From NCBI RefSeq assembly GCF_022230955.1, contig NZ_JAKKFI010000131.1, positions 1 through 40,622 on the forward strand: a DNA stretch of 40,622 bases, in the 5' to 3' direction. The stretch is from Micromonospora cabrerizensis (lineage in GTDB: Bacteria; Actinomycetota; Actinomycetes; Mycobacteriales; Micromonosporaceae). Numbering within the stretch: the first letter of the stretch is position 1; every line of letters begins with the position of its first letter. A program made the position numbers and the translations under genes. Below are positions 1-8,418 of the stretch, one piece after another. The notes under the pieces are model-generated. The model worked only from the letters and a program-made list of their open reading frames with translations, had not been told where the DNA came from and did no database searches.

Positions 1-5
1 CACGC

Positions 6-29
6 GCCGGGCACGGCGGGCAGCCCGGC
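6..29 (-). terminator. Possible terminator hairpin downstream of parC
   Basis: A six-base inverted repeat, GCCGGG (6-11) and CCCGGC (24-29), with a 12-nt loop lies 31 bp beyond the parC stop. There is no U tract. This is a weak call because GC-rich DNA yields such stems often. Confidence 0.35.
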
Positions 30-59
30 GCACACGGCGGGCGCGACAACGCGGGTGGA

Positions 60-2543
60 TTAGTCGCGTTCGATGAGGTGGCCGACCACCGTTGGGCCGA
101 GCATCACGGCGAAGCCGGAGCCGTCGCGGCGGGGGTCCGCCGCCGGCAGCTCCACCGGGTCGCCGGTGCCGGTCGCGCCGACCGGGCGCGGGCCCACCCA
201 GGCAACAGCCACGTCCGTCTCACCCTTGAGGAAGCGGTGCGCGCGCACGCCGCCGGTCGCCCGACCCTTCGCGGGGTACGCCTTGAACGGCGTCACCTTG
301 ACCGTCGCCCCGGTGGAGGTGACCACCATCGGCTCGCCGTGCCCCGGGTCGTCGGTGCGGACCGCGCCGAAGAACGCCACCCGCGCACCGGCCGGCAGGT
401 TGATGCCGGCCATCCCGCCGCCCTTGAGGCCCTGCGGACGAACCAGCCCCACCGGGAAGCGCAGCAGCGACGCCTCCGAGGTGACGAAGGTCAGCGTCTC
501 GTTGCCGTCGGTCAGCCAGGTCGCCCCGACCACCTCGTCACCGTCGCGCAGACCGATCACCTCGAACTCGTCGGAGCGCACCGGCCACTCCGGCGCGCAG
601 ATCTTCACCACGCCCTGCCGGGTGCCCAGCGCCAGCCCCGGTGAGCCCTCTGCCTGCCCACCCAACGGGGCCAGGCCGACGACGGTCTCCCCCGCCTCCA
701 GTGGCACCAGCTCGGCCGCGGACATGCCGCCCCGCAGCGACACCGTGCCGGCCTGCTCCGGCAACACCGGCAGCGGCAGGACGTCGACCTTGAAGGCCCG
801 GCCCGCACTGGTCAGCAACAGCACTCGACCACGGGCCGTGGAGTGCGCGATGGCGCGTACCGTGTCGTGCTTGACCCGGCCGTTGCGTCGACGCCCCTCG
901 GCGCTCTCCTCCGACTCGGCCGCGGTCCGGGCGACCAGCCCGGTAGCGGAGAGGATCACCTGGCACGGGTCGTCGGCGACCTCCAGCGGGCCGGCCGGTG
1001 CGGACGCGGCCAGCACCTCCTTGAGGTCGCCGTCGACCAGCGTCGTACGCCGTTCGGTGCCGAACTGCTTGACCACGGCGGCCAGCTCGTCGGAGACCAG
1101 CTTCTTGAGCACCCGCTCGTCGTCGAGGATCGTGCTCAGCTCGGCGATCTCGGCGCGCAGTCGCTCCTGCTCGGCCTCCAGCTCGATCCGGTCGAACTTG
1201 GTCAACCGGCGCAGCGGAGTGTCCAGAATGTAGGTGGCCTGGATGTCGGACAGGCCGAACCGGCTCATCAGCCCGTCCTTCGCGGCCTGCGCGTCGTCGC
1301 TGCCCCGGATCAGCCGGACCACCTCGTCGATGTCCAGCAGGGCGATCAGCAGACCGTCGACCAGGTGCAGGCGCTCCTGGCGCTTGCGGCGGCGGTACGA
1401 GGTGCGCCGGGTGACCACCTCGTACCGGTGGGCGAGGAACACCTCCAGCAGCGCCTTCAACCCCAGCGTGCGCGGCTGACCGCCGTCCAGGACCAGGTTG
1501 TTGACGCCGAACGACTGCTCCAGCGGGGTCAGCCGGTAGAGGTCGGCGAGCAGCGCCTGCGGGTTGACGCCCACCTTGCACTCGATGACGAGGCGGGTGC
1601 CGCTCTCCCGGTCGGTAAGGTCCTTGACGTCGGCGATGCCGGTCAGCCGCTTGGTCTTGGTGACCTCGTTGGTGATGGCCGCGATGACCTTCTCCGCGCC
1701 GACGCCGTAGGGCAGCTCGACCACGGTGATCGCCTGGCGACCGCGGCTGCCCTCGATCGGGCCGATCTCCACCTTGCCGCGCATCCGCACCACGCCGCGC
1801 CCGGTCTCGTACGCCCGGCGCACCTCGTCCAGACCGAGCAGCACCCCACCGGTGGGCAGGTCGGGGCCGGGGACGAACTCCATGAGTTTGTCCAGAGTGG
1901 CGTCCGGGTGGTTGATCAGCCAGCGGGCCGCCGAGACGACCTCCGCCAGGTTGTGCGGGATCATGTTGGTGGCCATTCCGACCGCGATCCCGGACGCGCC
2001 GTTGACCAGCAGGTTGGGGAAGGCCGCCGGCAGCACTGTTGGCTGGGTCAGCGACCCGTCGTAGTTGGGTTCGACGTCGACGGTGTCCTCGCCCAGCTCA
2101 CCGACGAGCAGCATGGCCTCGCGGGACATCCGGGCTTCGGTGTAGCGCGAGGCGGCCGGGCCGTCGTCGGGAGAGCCGAAGTTGCCATGGCCGTCGATGA
2201 GAGGCACGTTGAGCGAGAAGTCCTGCGCGAGGCGGACCATGGCGTCGTAGATCGCCGTGTCGCCGTGCGGATGGTACTTACCCATGCAGTCGCCCACAAT
2301 TCGGGCAGACTTCACGTGTCCGCGATCCGGGCGGTAGCCCTGCTCGTACATCGACCAGAGGATGCGCCGGTGCACGGGCTTGAGGCCGTCGCGCGCGTCG
2401 GGCAGGGCACGGGAGTGGATGACCGAGAACGCGTACTCCAGGTAGGAGTCGGAGACCTCGGTGACCAGCGGGTTGTCGAAGACCCGCGCGCCGGCCTGGT
2501 CGAACGAGGAGAGGTCGACCTTGTTTTCCTTACGGCGTGCCAT
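60..2543 (-). CDS. parC: DNA topoisomerase IV subunit A (ParC/GyrA-like)
   Basis: This is the 827-residue breakage-reunion subunit of a type II topoisomerase; with ParE it passes DNA duplexes through a double-strand break to decatenate or relax the chromosome. The GyrA/ParC N-terminal domain is complete. The catalytic tyrosine is Y134 in AASRYTEAR, and the quinolone-determining segment HPHGDTAIYD (91-100) has T96 where E. coli GyrA has Ser83, and D100 where it has Asp87. The C-terminal beta-pinwheel has no clean GyrA box (QRRGGKG), which fits ParC better than GyrA. The ATG start has a GGAGAG ribosome-binding site 7 nt upstream. It lies 38 bp after parE on the same strand, so the two are probably cotranscribed. 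Actinobacteria normally also carry gyrA/gyrB elsewhere, so this should be the second type II enzyme. Confidence 0.93.
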   Translation of the reverse strand: MARRKENKVDLSSFDQAGARVFDNPLVTEVSDSYLEYAFSVIHSRALPDARDGLKPVHRRILWSMYEQGYRPDRGHVKSARIVGDCMGKYHPHGDTAIYDAMVRLAQDFSLNVPLIDGHGNFGSPDDGPAASRYTEARMSREAMLLVGELGEDTVDVEPNYDGSLTQPTVLPAAFPNLLVNGASGIAVGMATNMIPHNLAEVVSAARWLINHPDATLDKLMEFVPGPDLPTGGVLLGLDEVRRAYETGRGVVRMRGKVEIGPIEGSRGRQAITVVELPYGVGAEKVIAAITNEVTKTKRLTGIADVKDLTDRESGTRLVIECKVGVNPQALLADLYRLTPLEQSFGVNNLVLDGGQPRTLGLKALLEVFLAHRYEVVTRRTSYRRRKRQERLHLVDGLLIALLDIDEVVRLIRGSDDAQAAKDGLMSRFGLSDIQATYILDTPLRRLTKFDRIELEAEQERLRAEIAELSTILDDERVLKKLVSDELAAVVKQFGTERRTTLVDGDLKEVLAASAPAGPLEVADDPCQVILSATGLVARTAAESEESAEGRRRNGRVKHDTVRAIAHSTARGRVLLLTSAGRAFKVDVLPLPVLPEQAGTVSLRGGMSAAELVPLEAGETVVGLAPLGGQAEGSPGLALGTRQGVVKICAPEWPVRSDEFEVIGLRDGDEVVGATWLTDGNETLTFVTSEASLLRFPVGLVRPQGLKGGGMAGINLPAGARVAFFGAVRTDDPGHGEPMVVTSTGATVKVTPFKAYPAKGRATGGVRAHRFLKGETDVAVAWVGPRPVGATGTGDPVELPAADPRRDGSGFAVMLGPTVVGHLIERD

Positions 2544-2581
2544 GACTCAGCTCTCCACTGGAACTGGAACGGAACGGGCGC

Positions 2582-4639
2582 TCATGCGTCGATCGCATCC
2601 CGGTCGACACGGTCGGCGGAGTCGATGAGCCAGTTGCGGCGCGGCTCGACCTTCTCGCCCATCAGCAGTTCGAGGATGTGTTCGGCGGCGTCGACGTCGT
2701 CGAGGGTGATGCGTCGGACGGCACGGGTCGCCGGGTTCATCGTGGTGTCCCACAACTCGTCGGCGTCCATCTCACCGAGACCCTTGAAGCGCGGGATGGG
2801 CGTGACGATCTGCTTGCCGGCCTTTTCCAGCTTGCGGACCGTCGTCTCCATCTCGGCCTGGGTGTAGGTGTAGACCGTCTGCGGGCTGCGCCCCTTGGTG
2901 GTGATCTTGTGCAGGGGTGGCATCGCGGCATAGAGCCGGCCGGCCTCGATCAACGGCCGCATGTACCGGGCGAACAGGGTGATCAGCAGCGTACGGATGT
3001 GGGCGCCGTCCACGTCGGCGTCGGCCATGATCAGCACGCGGCCGTAGCGCAGCGCGGAGAGGTCGAAGGTGCGCCCCGAGCCGGCGCCGAGGACCTGCAC
3101 GATGGCCGCGCACTCGGCATTGTCCAGAACCTGCTGGAGGTTGGCCTTCTGCACGTTGAGGATCTTGCCGCGGATGGGCAGCAGCGCCTGGTATTCCGAG
3201 GATCGGGCCATCCGGCTCGTCCCGAGGGCACTGTCGCCCTCGACGATGAACAGCTCGCTGCGGTCGATGCCGGTGGCCCGGCAGTCGACCAGCTTCGGCG
3301 GCATGGACGCGCCCTCCAGCGCGGTCTTGCGCCGGGCGGCGTCCTTCTGCTGCTTCTGGGTGAGCCGCACCCGGGCCGCGTCGACGATCTTCTGGAGGAC
3401 CGTGCGCGCCTCGGCCTTGGTGCGCCGGTCTTCCAGCCAGGCCTTGACGTGCGCGTCGACCAGGGTCTGGATGACCTTGGTGATGCCGGTGGTGGAGAGC
3501 TCGTCCTTGGTCTGCGAGGTGAACTGCGGCTCGGGGATCCGTACGTGCACCACCGCCGTCATCCCCTCCAGGACGTCGTCGAGGGTGGGCGGCTCCTCCT
3601 TGGCCTTGAGCAGGCCGCGGGTGTTGCGGATGGCGTCGGCGAGGCTGCGGACGAGGGCGCGCTCGAAGCCCTTACGGTGGGTGCCGCCGTGTGCGTTGCG
3701 GATGGTGTTGGTGAAGCACTCGACGGTGCGCTCGTAGCCGGTGCCCCACCGGAACGCCACCTCGACCTCGGCGCGCCGCTGCACGTTGGACTGCATGACG
3801 CCGTTGGCGTCGGCGGCGTTCTCCCGGTAGGTGCCCTCGCCGTTGACCAGCAGGGTGCCGGAGACCGGCCGGTCACCGGCCGGAGCGAGGAACTCGACCA
3901 TGTCGCTGAGCCCGTTGGGGTAGTGGAACCGCTCCTCGGCGGGCGCCTCGCCGGTCAGGTCGCGCAGCAGGTAGGTCACGCCGGGGACCAGGAAGGCGGT
4001 GTTGCGCAGCTTGGTGCGGACGGCGTCGACGTCGAGCGCCGCGCCGGTCTCGAAGTAGCGGGCGTCGTGCCACCAACGGATCGACGTGCCGGTGCGCTGG
4101 CCGCGCTTGACCGCGCCGACGACCTGGAGCCCGGGGCCGGCGGTGAAGGGCGCTTGCGGCCCGTCGCCGTCGAAGATGCCCGGGACGCCGTGCCGGAACG
4201 ACATCGCGTGGATCTTTCCGGCCCGGCGGACGGTCACGTCGAACCGGTGGGACAGCGCGTTGACCGCCGAGGCACCGACGCCGTGCAGGCCGCCGGAGGT
4301 CTTGTAGCCGGAGCCGCCGAACTTGCCGCCGGCGTGCAGCCGGGTCAGCACCAGCTCGACGCCGGAGATGCCGGATTTGGCGTGCACGTCGGTGGGGATG
4401 CCCCGGCCGTCGTCGTCGACCTGCACCGAGCCGTCGGCGTGCAGGATCACCTCGACGGTGCTGGCGTGACCGGCGACACCCTCGTCGGTGGAGTTGTCGA
4501 GGATCTCGTTGACGAGGTGACCCACGCCACGGCTGTCGGTGGAACCGATGTACATGCCGGGCCGCTTGCGGACAGCGTCCAGCCCCTCAAGGTGGGTGAG
4601 GTCATCGGCCCCGTACAGGGTGTCAGGCTCTGCGGTCAA
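2582..4639 (-). CDS. parE: DNA topoisomerase IV subunit B (ParE/GyrB-like)
   Basis: This is the 685-residue ATPase subunit partnering ParC. The GHKL ATP site is visible: E45 and N49 in VNEILDNSTDE, the acidic DDDGRGIP at 75-82, and GGLHGVG at 116-122. The TOPRIM domain has EGDSALG (467-473) and DADVDG (540-545), which bind catalytic Mg2+. ALG in place of the usual AGG is, from memory, normal for actinobacterial ParE. The start is a TTG at 4639 with GGGGAG 9 nt upstream (plus strand 4649-4654); no in-frame ATG or GTG exists back to the TAGGCT box near 4714-4719. It is the first gene of the parE-parC operon. Identity is firm; the start codon is less so. Confidence 0.93.
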   Translation of the reverse strand: MTAEPDTLYGADDLTHLEGLDAVRKRPGMYIGSTDSRGVGHLVNEILDNSTDEGVAGHASTVEVILHADGSVQVDDDGRGIPTDVHAKSGISGVELVLTRLHAGGKFGGSGYKTSGGLHGVGASAVNALSHRFDVTVRRAGKIHAMSFRHGVPGIFDGDGPQAPFTAGPGLQVVGAVKRGQRTGTSIRWWHDARYFETGAALDVDAVRTKLRNTAFLVPGVTYLLRDLTGEAPAEERFHYPNGLSDMVEFLAPAGDRPVSGTLLVNGEGTYRENAADANGVMQSNVQRRAEVEVAFRWGTGYERTVECFTNTIRNAHGGTHRKGFERALVRSLADAIRNTRGLLKAKEEPPTLDDVLEGMTAVVHVRIPEPQFTSQTKDELSTTGITKVIQTLVDAHVKAWLEDRRTKAEARTVLQKIVDAARVRLTQKQQKDAARRKTALEGASMPPKLVDCRATGIDRSELFIVEGDSALGTSRMARSSEYQALLPIRGKILNVQKANLQQVLDNAECAAIVQVLGAGSGRTFDLSALRYGRVLIMADADVDGAHIRTLLITLFARYMRPLIEAGRLYAAMPPLHKITTKGRSPQTVYTYTQAEMETTVRKLEKAGKQIVTPIPRFKGLGEMDADELWDTTMNPATRAVRRITLDDVDAAEHILELLMGEKVEPRRNWLIDSADRVDRDAIDA

Positions 4640-4739
4640 CTGGTCGTACTCCCCGGTCTCGGCGGTGTGCAGCCGGTCACCGGCGACATCAGCCGGCGTG
4701 GCGCGCCGCAGCGAGCCTAGCCCGAGGCTAGGACAACTC

Positions 4740-4780
4740 CCGGAGGGCCCGCGCGACCCGCCGCGCGGGGGCCTCCGGAC
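4740..4780. other. Strong GC stem-loop between divergent parE and the 4891 gene
   Basis: The arms CCGGAGGGCCCGCGCG and CGCGCGGGGGCCTCCGG are complementary apart from a one-base bulge. This is one of the strongest hairpins in the window, yet it lies between divergently transcribed genes, where no terminator is expected. It could be part of the parE leader, an insulating terminator or a supercoiling-sensitive cruciform. Confidence 0.5.
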
Positions 4781-4803
4781 GTGAGCCAGGAAACACCCTG
4801 CGA

Positions 4804-4844
4804 GTGATCACGGGATCACGCGGAGACACCATCGTCGGTACGCT
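4804..4844 (+). promoter_or_regulatory. Operator-like inverted repeat and -10 candidate before the 4891 gene
   Basis: A perfect inverted repeat GTGATC-ACGG-GATCAC spans 4804-4819, and a TANNNT box (TACGCT) lies at 4839-4844. The repeat covers where a -35 element would be, as a repressor site would. No regulator gene is adjacent. Confidence 0.4.
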
Positions 4845-4890
4845 CTCATGATCGCGGCTGGTCGAGAGCATTCGTCGGGAGGCGACCGGG

Positions 4891-5589
4891 ATGGACGAGA
4901 CGATTCGTGACGCCGTGCGACGCTCCCTCGGCACCCGTGCCCGGCGCTGGCTGCTCGCGGGCACCCTGCTGGCGGGTGTCCTGTACGCGGTGGCGCTGGT
5001 GGCGGCGGCGGCTCCCGCCGACCGGACGTTCGCCGCGCTCTCGGAGACGGTCCAGAGCCTGATGTCGGTCGTGACGCCACTCTTCGGCATCCTGCTGGTG
5101 CGTGACCTGCGACGGGCTCCCGGCGATGTCCGAGTCCTGCCCAGCGTGCTCGCGGTGGGGCTGCCGGCCGTGGTCATCGGTGTGGTCGGGGTGCTGATCT
5201 GCGCGACGACGCTGGCGCTCACCACGGCCGAGGTCGCCGACGAGCCGTGGCGGCACGCCGGCACGGTCGCGGTGGGCAGCGTGCTGGTGCAGGTCGTCGC
5301 CGGCCTGGTCGGCACCGGGCTGGGTCTGCTGCTGCGGTCGACAGTGGTCGCGTTCCTCGCCACGATCGTCCTGCCGCTGGGCCTGTTCGGGCTGCTGGGC
5401 GCCGTGGACGCCCTCCGTCCGGCGCAGCCGTGGCTCACCCCGCTCGGCGGTGTCCGCAACCTGCTCTCGGGGGACATGACGGTGCTGCGGTGGGCGCAGT
5501 GGCTGTGCGTACTCCTGCTCTGGGGTGTCGGGCTGAACGCCCTGGGTGCGGCCCTGCTGAGCCGCCGCGACCACCCGACCGGTCGCTGA
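4891..5589 (+). CDS. Polytopic membrane protein resembling an ABC-2 permease
   Basis: The 232-residue protein is very hydrophobic, with about six predicted transmembrane segments: roughly 20-40, 52-72, 88-112, 128-150, 152-172 and 205-224. The layout and segments such as LMSVVTPLFGILLVRDLR resemble ABC-2-type (drug/antibiotic exporter) permeases. No ATPase gene lies beside it, so a transport role is unproven. The ATG follows GGGAGG with 8-9 nt spacing. It is divergent from parE, and a hairpin at 5656-5675 probably ends the transcript. Confidence 0.75.
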   Translation: MDETIRDAVRRSLGTRARRWLLAGTLLAGVLYAVALVAAAAPADRTFAALSETVQSLMSVVTPLFGILLVRDLRRAPGDVRVLPSVLAVGLPAVVIGVVGVLICATTLALTTAEVADEPWRHAGTVAVGSVLVQVVAGLVGTGLGLLLRSTVVAFLATIVLPLGLFGLLGAVDALRPAQPWLTPLGGVRNLLSGDMTVLRWAQWLCVLLLWGVGLNALGAALLSRRDHPTGR

Positions 5590-5655
5590 CTCCGCGCGCA
5601 GTCGGGCGCGGGGTCGGCGGGGTCGACAACCCAGAGAGCGGGACACCCTCCTCGC

Positions 5656-5675
5656 CGTAGGGCCTCATGCCTACG
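5656..5675 (+). terminator. Hairpin after the 4891 membrane-protein gene
   Basis: The arms CGTAGG and CCTACG pair perfectly around an 8-nt loop, 66 bp after the stop codon. There is no U tract, which is common for actinobacterial terminators. Confidence 0.4.
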
Positions 5676-5713
5676 CGCGCATGTCTTTCATCGAACGAAT
5701 CTGTTACGGGCCA

Positions 5714-5743
5714 TTGACGCCCGTTGCACAGGGGTGATCTGAT
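5714..5743 (+). promoter_or_regulatory. Candidate promoter of the SGNH hydrolase gene
   Basis: TTGACG (5714-5719) is followed after 18 bp by TCTGAT (5738-5743), a reasonable sigma-70 type pair about 45 bp before the gene. Confidence 0.4.
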
Positions 5744-5787
5744 CGCGCTCTCAGAGAATCTTTCATCTTTCGATGGATGGGGGCCCC

Positions 5788-7044
5788 ATGCCCAGGTTCC
5801 GCCGTACCGCGCTCGCCGCGGGACTAACGATCGCCATGGCCGCGCTGTCGACCGCCGTCGCGCTGCCCGCACCCGCGTCCGCCGCACTGCCCACCGCCGC
5901 GGTGGCACTCGGGGACAGCTTCATCAGCGGCGAGGGCGCCGGGGCGTACACCCCGGTGGTCGACGTCAACGGAGTCAACCAGGGCTTCCCCGGTTGGACA
6001 GCCGCGAACAACAACGCGTTCTTCTGCCACCGGTCGGCCAACGCCTCGCTCAACCAGGCCAACCTGCCGGGCATCCAGAACCGGTTCAACCTGGCCTGCT
6101 CCGGCGGTCAGCCGCACGACATCGCCAACGCCTCGCAGGCGCGGACCAACGGTCGTACCGTGGCCGCGCAGCTCGACCAGCTCCGCGCCGTCGCACAGAC
6201 CCAGGACATCGACCTGGTGCTGATCGGCCTGGGCTCCAACAACAGCTCGTTCACGTTCGGCAGCGTCGCGGAGAAGTGCGCCAACCGGTTCATCGCCGAC
6301 GCGTGGACCGGCTGGTGGGAGTTCTGGGCGTACCTGAACGGCCCGGTGGAGCAGAAGCCGTGCAGCGACGCCGACCTGGCCACCGCCGCGCAGCTCAGCG
6401 CCGCGACCGCGGAGACCACCGCCGCCGTACGCCAGTTGCTGACCACCCTCGACCAGGTGGACGCGGACGGGCAGCACCGGGTGGTGTTCCAGGACTACAC
6501 GAACCCGCTGCCGCTGGACCTGAACCCGCAGTTCCACGAGGAGGACAGCCGGGACGACACCCGCGACAAGTTCCGCGACCTGGGTGCCGAGCGGTACGCG
6601 GCCGGCTGCCCGATCCACCGGGCCAGCCTGGCGCCGGGGCACCGCTTCTCGCAGGGCCTGGGCACCATCGTGAAGTCCACCCGGGACACTCTGGCCGCCG
6701 AGTTCCCCGGCGACGACCTGGTGTACCTGAACGTGCAGCAGGCCTTCAACGGCGCCCGGCTGTGTGAGCAGACGAGCAGCCCGACGGGTGCTCTCGCCAC
6801 TCCGATCCGGCTCCAGGACGGCGCGACCGGCACCTTCGTGACCAGCCTCGCCGGCAAGGACAAGATCGCCATCCAGCGGATCGCCAACACCTGTGTCACC
6901 TACTTCCAGACGTGCCAGGAGTCGTGGCACCCGAACGCCACCGGGCACCAGGTGCTCGGCCAGTGCCTGAGCGGCGCGGCCTCCACCAGCGCCCGGTCGG
7001 TGGCCTGCGTCCGCGCCGGCAACGGGACGATCTCCGTCTCCTGA
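5788..7044 (+). CDS. Secreted SGNH/GDSL-family lipase or esterase
   Basis: This is an exported serine esterase of about 418 residues. A signal peptide (MPRFRRTALAAGLTIAMAAL, ending near an APASA site at 29-33) precedes block I, VALGDSFISGEG, with catalytic S44. Block III appears as GSNNSSF (about 149-155) in place of the usual GxND. Block V reads ESWHPN, with the catalytic His near 381 and Glu where the canonical DxxH has Asp. Several cysteines suggest disulfides, as in secreted SEST-like lipases. The ATG at 5788 is preferred over the in-frame ATG at 5773 because a GGGGG tract lies just before it and the signal peptide then begins cleanly. A strong terminator follows at 7059. The substrate is unknown. 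Confidence 0.85.
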   Translation: MPRFRRTALAAGLTIAMAALSTAVALPAPASAALPTAAVALGDSFISGEGAGAYTPVVDVNGVNQGFPGWTAANNNAFFCHRSANASLNQANLPGIQNRFNLACSGGQPHDIANASQARTNGRTVAAQLDQLRAVAQTQDIDLVLIGLGSNNSSFTFGSVAEKCANRFIADAWTGWWEFWAYLNGPVEQKPCSDADLATAAQLSAATAETTAAVRQLLTTLDQVDADGQHRVVFQDYTNPLPLDLNPQFHEEDSRDDTRDKFRDLGAERYAAGCPIHRASLAPGHRFSQGLGTIVKSTRDTLAAEFPGDDLVYLNVQQAFNGARLCEQTSSPTGALATPIRLQDGATGTFVTSLAGKDKIAIQRIANTCVTYFQTCQESWHPNATGHQVLGQCLSGAASTSARSVACVRAGNGTISVS

Positions 7045-7058
7045 TCGCCGCGTCGTCT

Positions 7059-7088
7059 CGGAGGCCCCGCCGGTCGGCGGGGCCTCCG
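7059..7088 (+). terminator. Strong terminator of the SGNH hydrolase gene
   Basis: A perfect 13-bp stem, CGGAGGCCCCGCC and GGCGGGGCCTCCG, has a GGTC loop and starts 15 bp after the stop codon. No U tract follows. This is the best stem-loop terminator in the window. Confidence 0.85.
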
Positions 7089-7132
7089 TCGTGTCCGACC
7101 ACCTGCGGCTACCCGCCAGTAACGTCAGGCCG

Positions 7133-7138
7133 TAGGCT
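7133..7138 (+). promoter_or_regulatory. -10 box of a probable leaderless alpha/beta hydrolase mRNA
   Basis: TAGGCT is followed by exactly 6 nt and then the ATG at 7145. No Shine-Dalgarno fits in the gap, so transcription probably begins at or next to the start codon. Confidence 0.6.
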
Positions 7139-7144
7139 GGGCCG

Positions 7145-8008
7145 ATGAACGGGGAGCCGGAGTACGCGCAGGAGTTCGTCGAGGTCGACGGTGGTCGGCT
7201 GGGTGTACAGGTCCATCCCGAGCCGACCGGCGTCACGGATGCGCCGGTGGCCGTGATCTGGCCCGCGATGGGGGTCCGCGCCCGTTACTACCGGCCCTTC
7301 GCCGCCGAGCTGCGTGCCGCCGGGCTGGCCGTGGTCGTCGCCGACCTGCGGGGCACCGGCGCGAGCACCCCCACGCCGAGCCGGGCCGACCGGTACGGCT
7401 ATTCGGAGCTGGCCGACGACGTCGGCGCCGTGCTGGCCGCGCTCAAGCCACGACTGGACGGGCGCACCCGTCTGCTGGTCGGGCACTCGCTCGGCGGGCA
7501 GGCCGCGCTGCTGCACCTCGCCCTGCACGGCGGCGACGAGGTGGACGGGCTGGCGCTGATCGCGGTCGGCATTCCGTACTGGCGAAACTATCCGGGTCGG
7601 CGCGGCCTCGGCGTGCTGCCGTACACCCAGGGAATCGCCGCCACCGCGGCGCTGCTCGGGGTGTGGCCGGGCTGGGGGTTCGGCGGCCGGCAGGCGCGCG
7701 GCGTGATCCGTGACTGGGCGTACACCGCGCGCACCGGCCGGTTCCCCCGGCTCAACGGCACGGACACCGAGGCGGCGGTACGCGCGGTGCGGACACCGGT
7801 GCTGGCCGTCAGTGTGGACGACGACCAGTTCACCCCGCACGAGACAGTGGACAGCCTCTGCGGAAAGCTCGCCGCGGCACCGGTGTCCCGGGAGCGCTAC
7901 ACAGTGGCCCAGGCCGGCGCCCCGCTGGACCACTTCACCTGGGTCCGCGCGGGCGCGCCGCTGGCGCGGCGGGTCGCCGAGTTCGCCGGCGACCTGCCGC
8001 CACGCTGA
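7145..8008 (+). CDS. Alpha/beta-hydrolase (serine hydrolase)
   Basis: This 287-residue cytoplasmic hydrolase has a nucleophile elbow GHSLGG with S115. Candidate acid residues lie in DDD (225-227) of the VSVDDDQFTP strand end, and the histidine is H263 in PLDHFTW. The oxyanion-loop equivalent is WPAMGVRARYYRPF (39-52), where many relatives have HG; this matches the S33-like or uncharacterised YheT-type branch better than classical esterases. There is no signal peptide. The mRNA appears leaderless (TAGGCT-N6-ATG). The GGC-rich hairpin at 8015-8045 separates it from the convergent small gene. The substrate cannot be inferred. Confidence 0.85.
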   Translation: MNGEPEYAQEFVEVDGGRLGVQVHPEPTGVTDAPVAVIWPAMGVRARYYRPFAAELRAAGLAVVVADLRGTGASTPTPSRADRYGYSELADDVGAVLAALKPRLDGRTRLLVGHSLGGQAALLHLALHGGDEVDGLALIAVGIPYWRNYPGRRGLGVLPYTQGIAATAALLGVWPGWGFGGRQARGVIRDWAYTARTGRFPRLNGTDTEAAVRAVRTPVLAVSVDDDQFTPHETVDSLCGKLAAAPVSRERYTVAQAGAPLDHFTWVRAGAPLARRVAEFAGDLPPR

Positions 8009-8014
8009 GCCGTA

Positions 8015-8045
8015 CCGGCCGGTCGTCGTGCGACGGCCCGGCCGG
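8015..8045. terminator. Bidirectional terminator between convergent genes
   Basis: CCGGCCGG (8015-8022) pairs with CCGGCCGG (8038-8045), and an inner CGTCG/CGACG stem stacks inside. It fills the 42-bp gap between two convergent stop codons. Confidence 0.6.
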
Positions 8046-8050
8046 CCGGC

Positions 8051-8221
8051 TCACTCCTCCTGGTCCAGCGGCACCAGGGTGCCGTCGCGTTCCACCTGGA
8101 TCGCCGCGTGGTCCTTGCGCGGCGCGACCTCCGCGGTGTTCTTGTGCGGGTCGTTGTCCGGGTGCATGAGCACGGCGTCGGTCTTGGGGGTCTTCTCTCG
8201 GCTCTCGTCCGGCTGTGACAT
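8051..8221 (-). CDS. Small hypothetical charged protein
   Basis: The 56-residue product is hydrophilic and probably disordered, with Asp, Lys, His and Pro prominent (KTDAVLMHPDNDPHKN). There is no membrane segment or known domain. The ATG at 8221 has a good GAGGGGA ribosome-binding site 5-6 nt upstream, which favours it over longer in-frame starts. The function is unknown; conservation in relatives would confirm it. Confidence 0.6.
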   Translation of the reverse strand: MSQPDESREKTPKTDAVLMHPDNDPHKNTAEVAPRKDHAAIQVERDGTLVPLDQEE

Positions 8222-8418
8222 CGCGTTCCCCTCTCGTCGGCGTCGCTCGGGATCTACCCGCCACCGCGCGAACGACTCCTGCTGGCGGCGATACCGCCCA
8301 CCTGCGTCCTCGACGTCCCCTGGCTGCCCGCTCCGGCGTGGATCGGCCCGCACGGGGCGGGGTTAGCGGCCCGACCGGCGGGTAAGCCGCAGCGCCCGAC
8401 ACGGCGGAAGGGGATCAC

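Noticed and set aside
843..4720. Two long plus-strand frames opposite parC and parE
   Set aside because: They are mirror frames of highly conserved topoisomerase genes, with composition typical of antisense GC-rich frames.
4728..5477. Minus-strand frames opposite the 4891 membrane-protein gene
   Set aside because: The plus-strand frame has a ribosome-binding site and coherent transmembrane segments; the opposite frames are Ser/Arg/Pro-rich noise.
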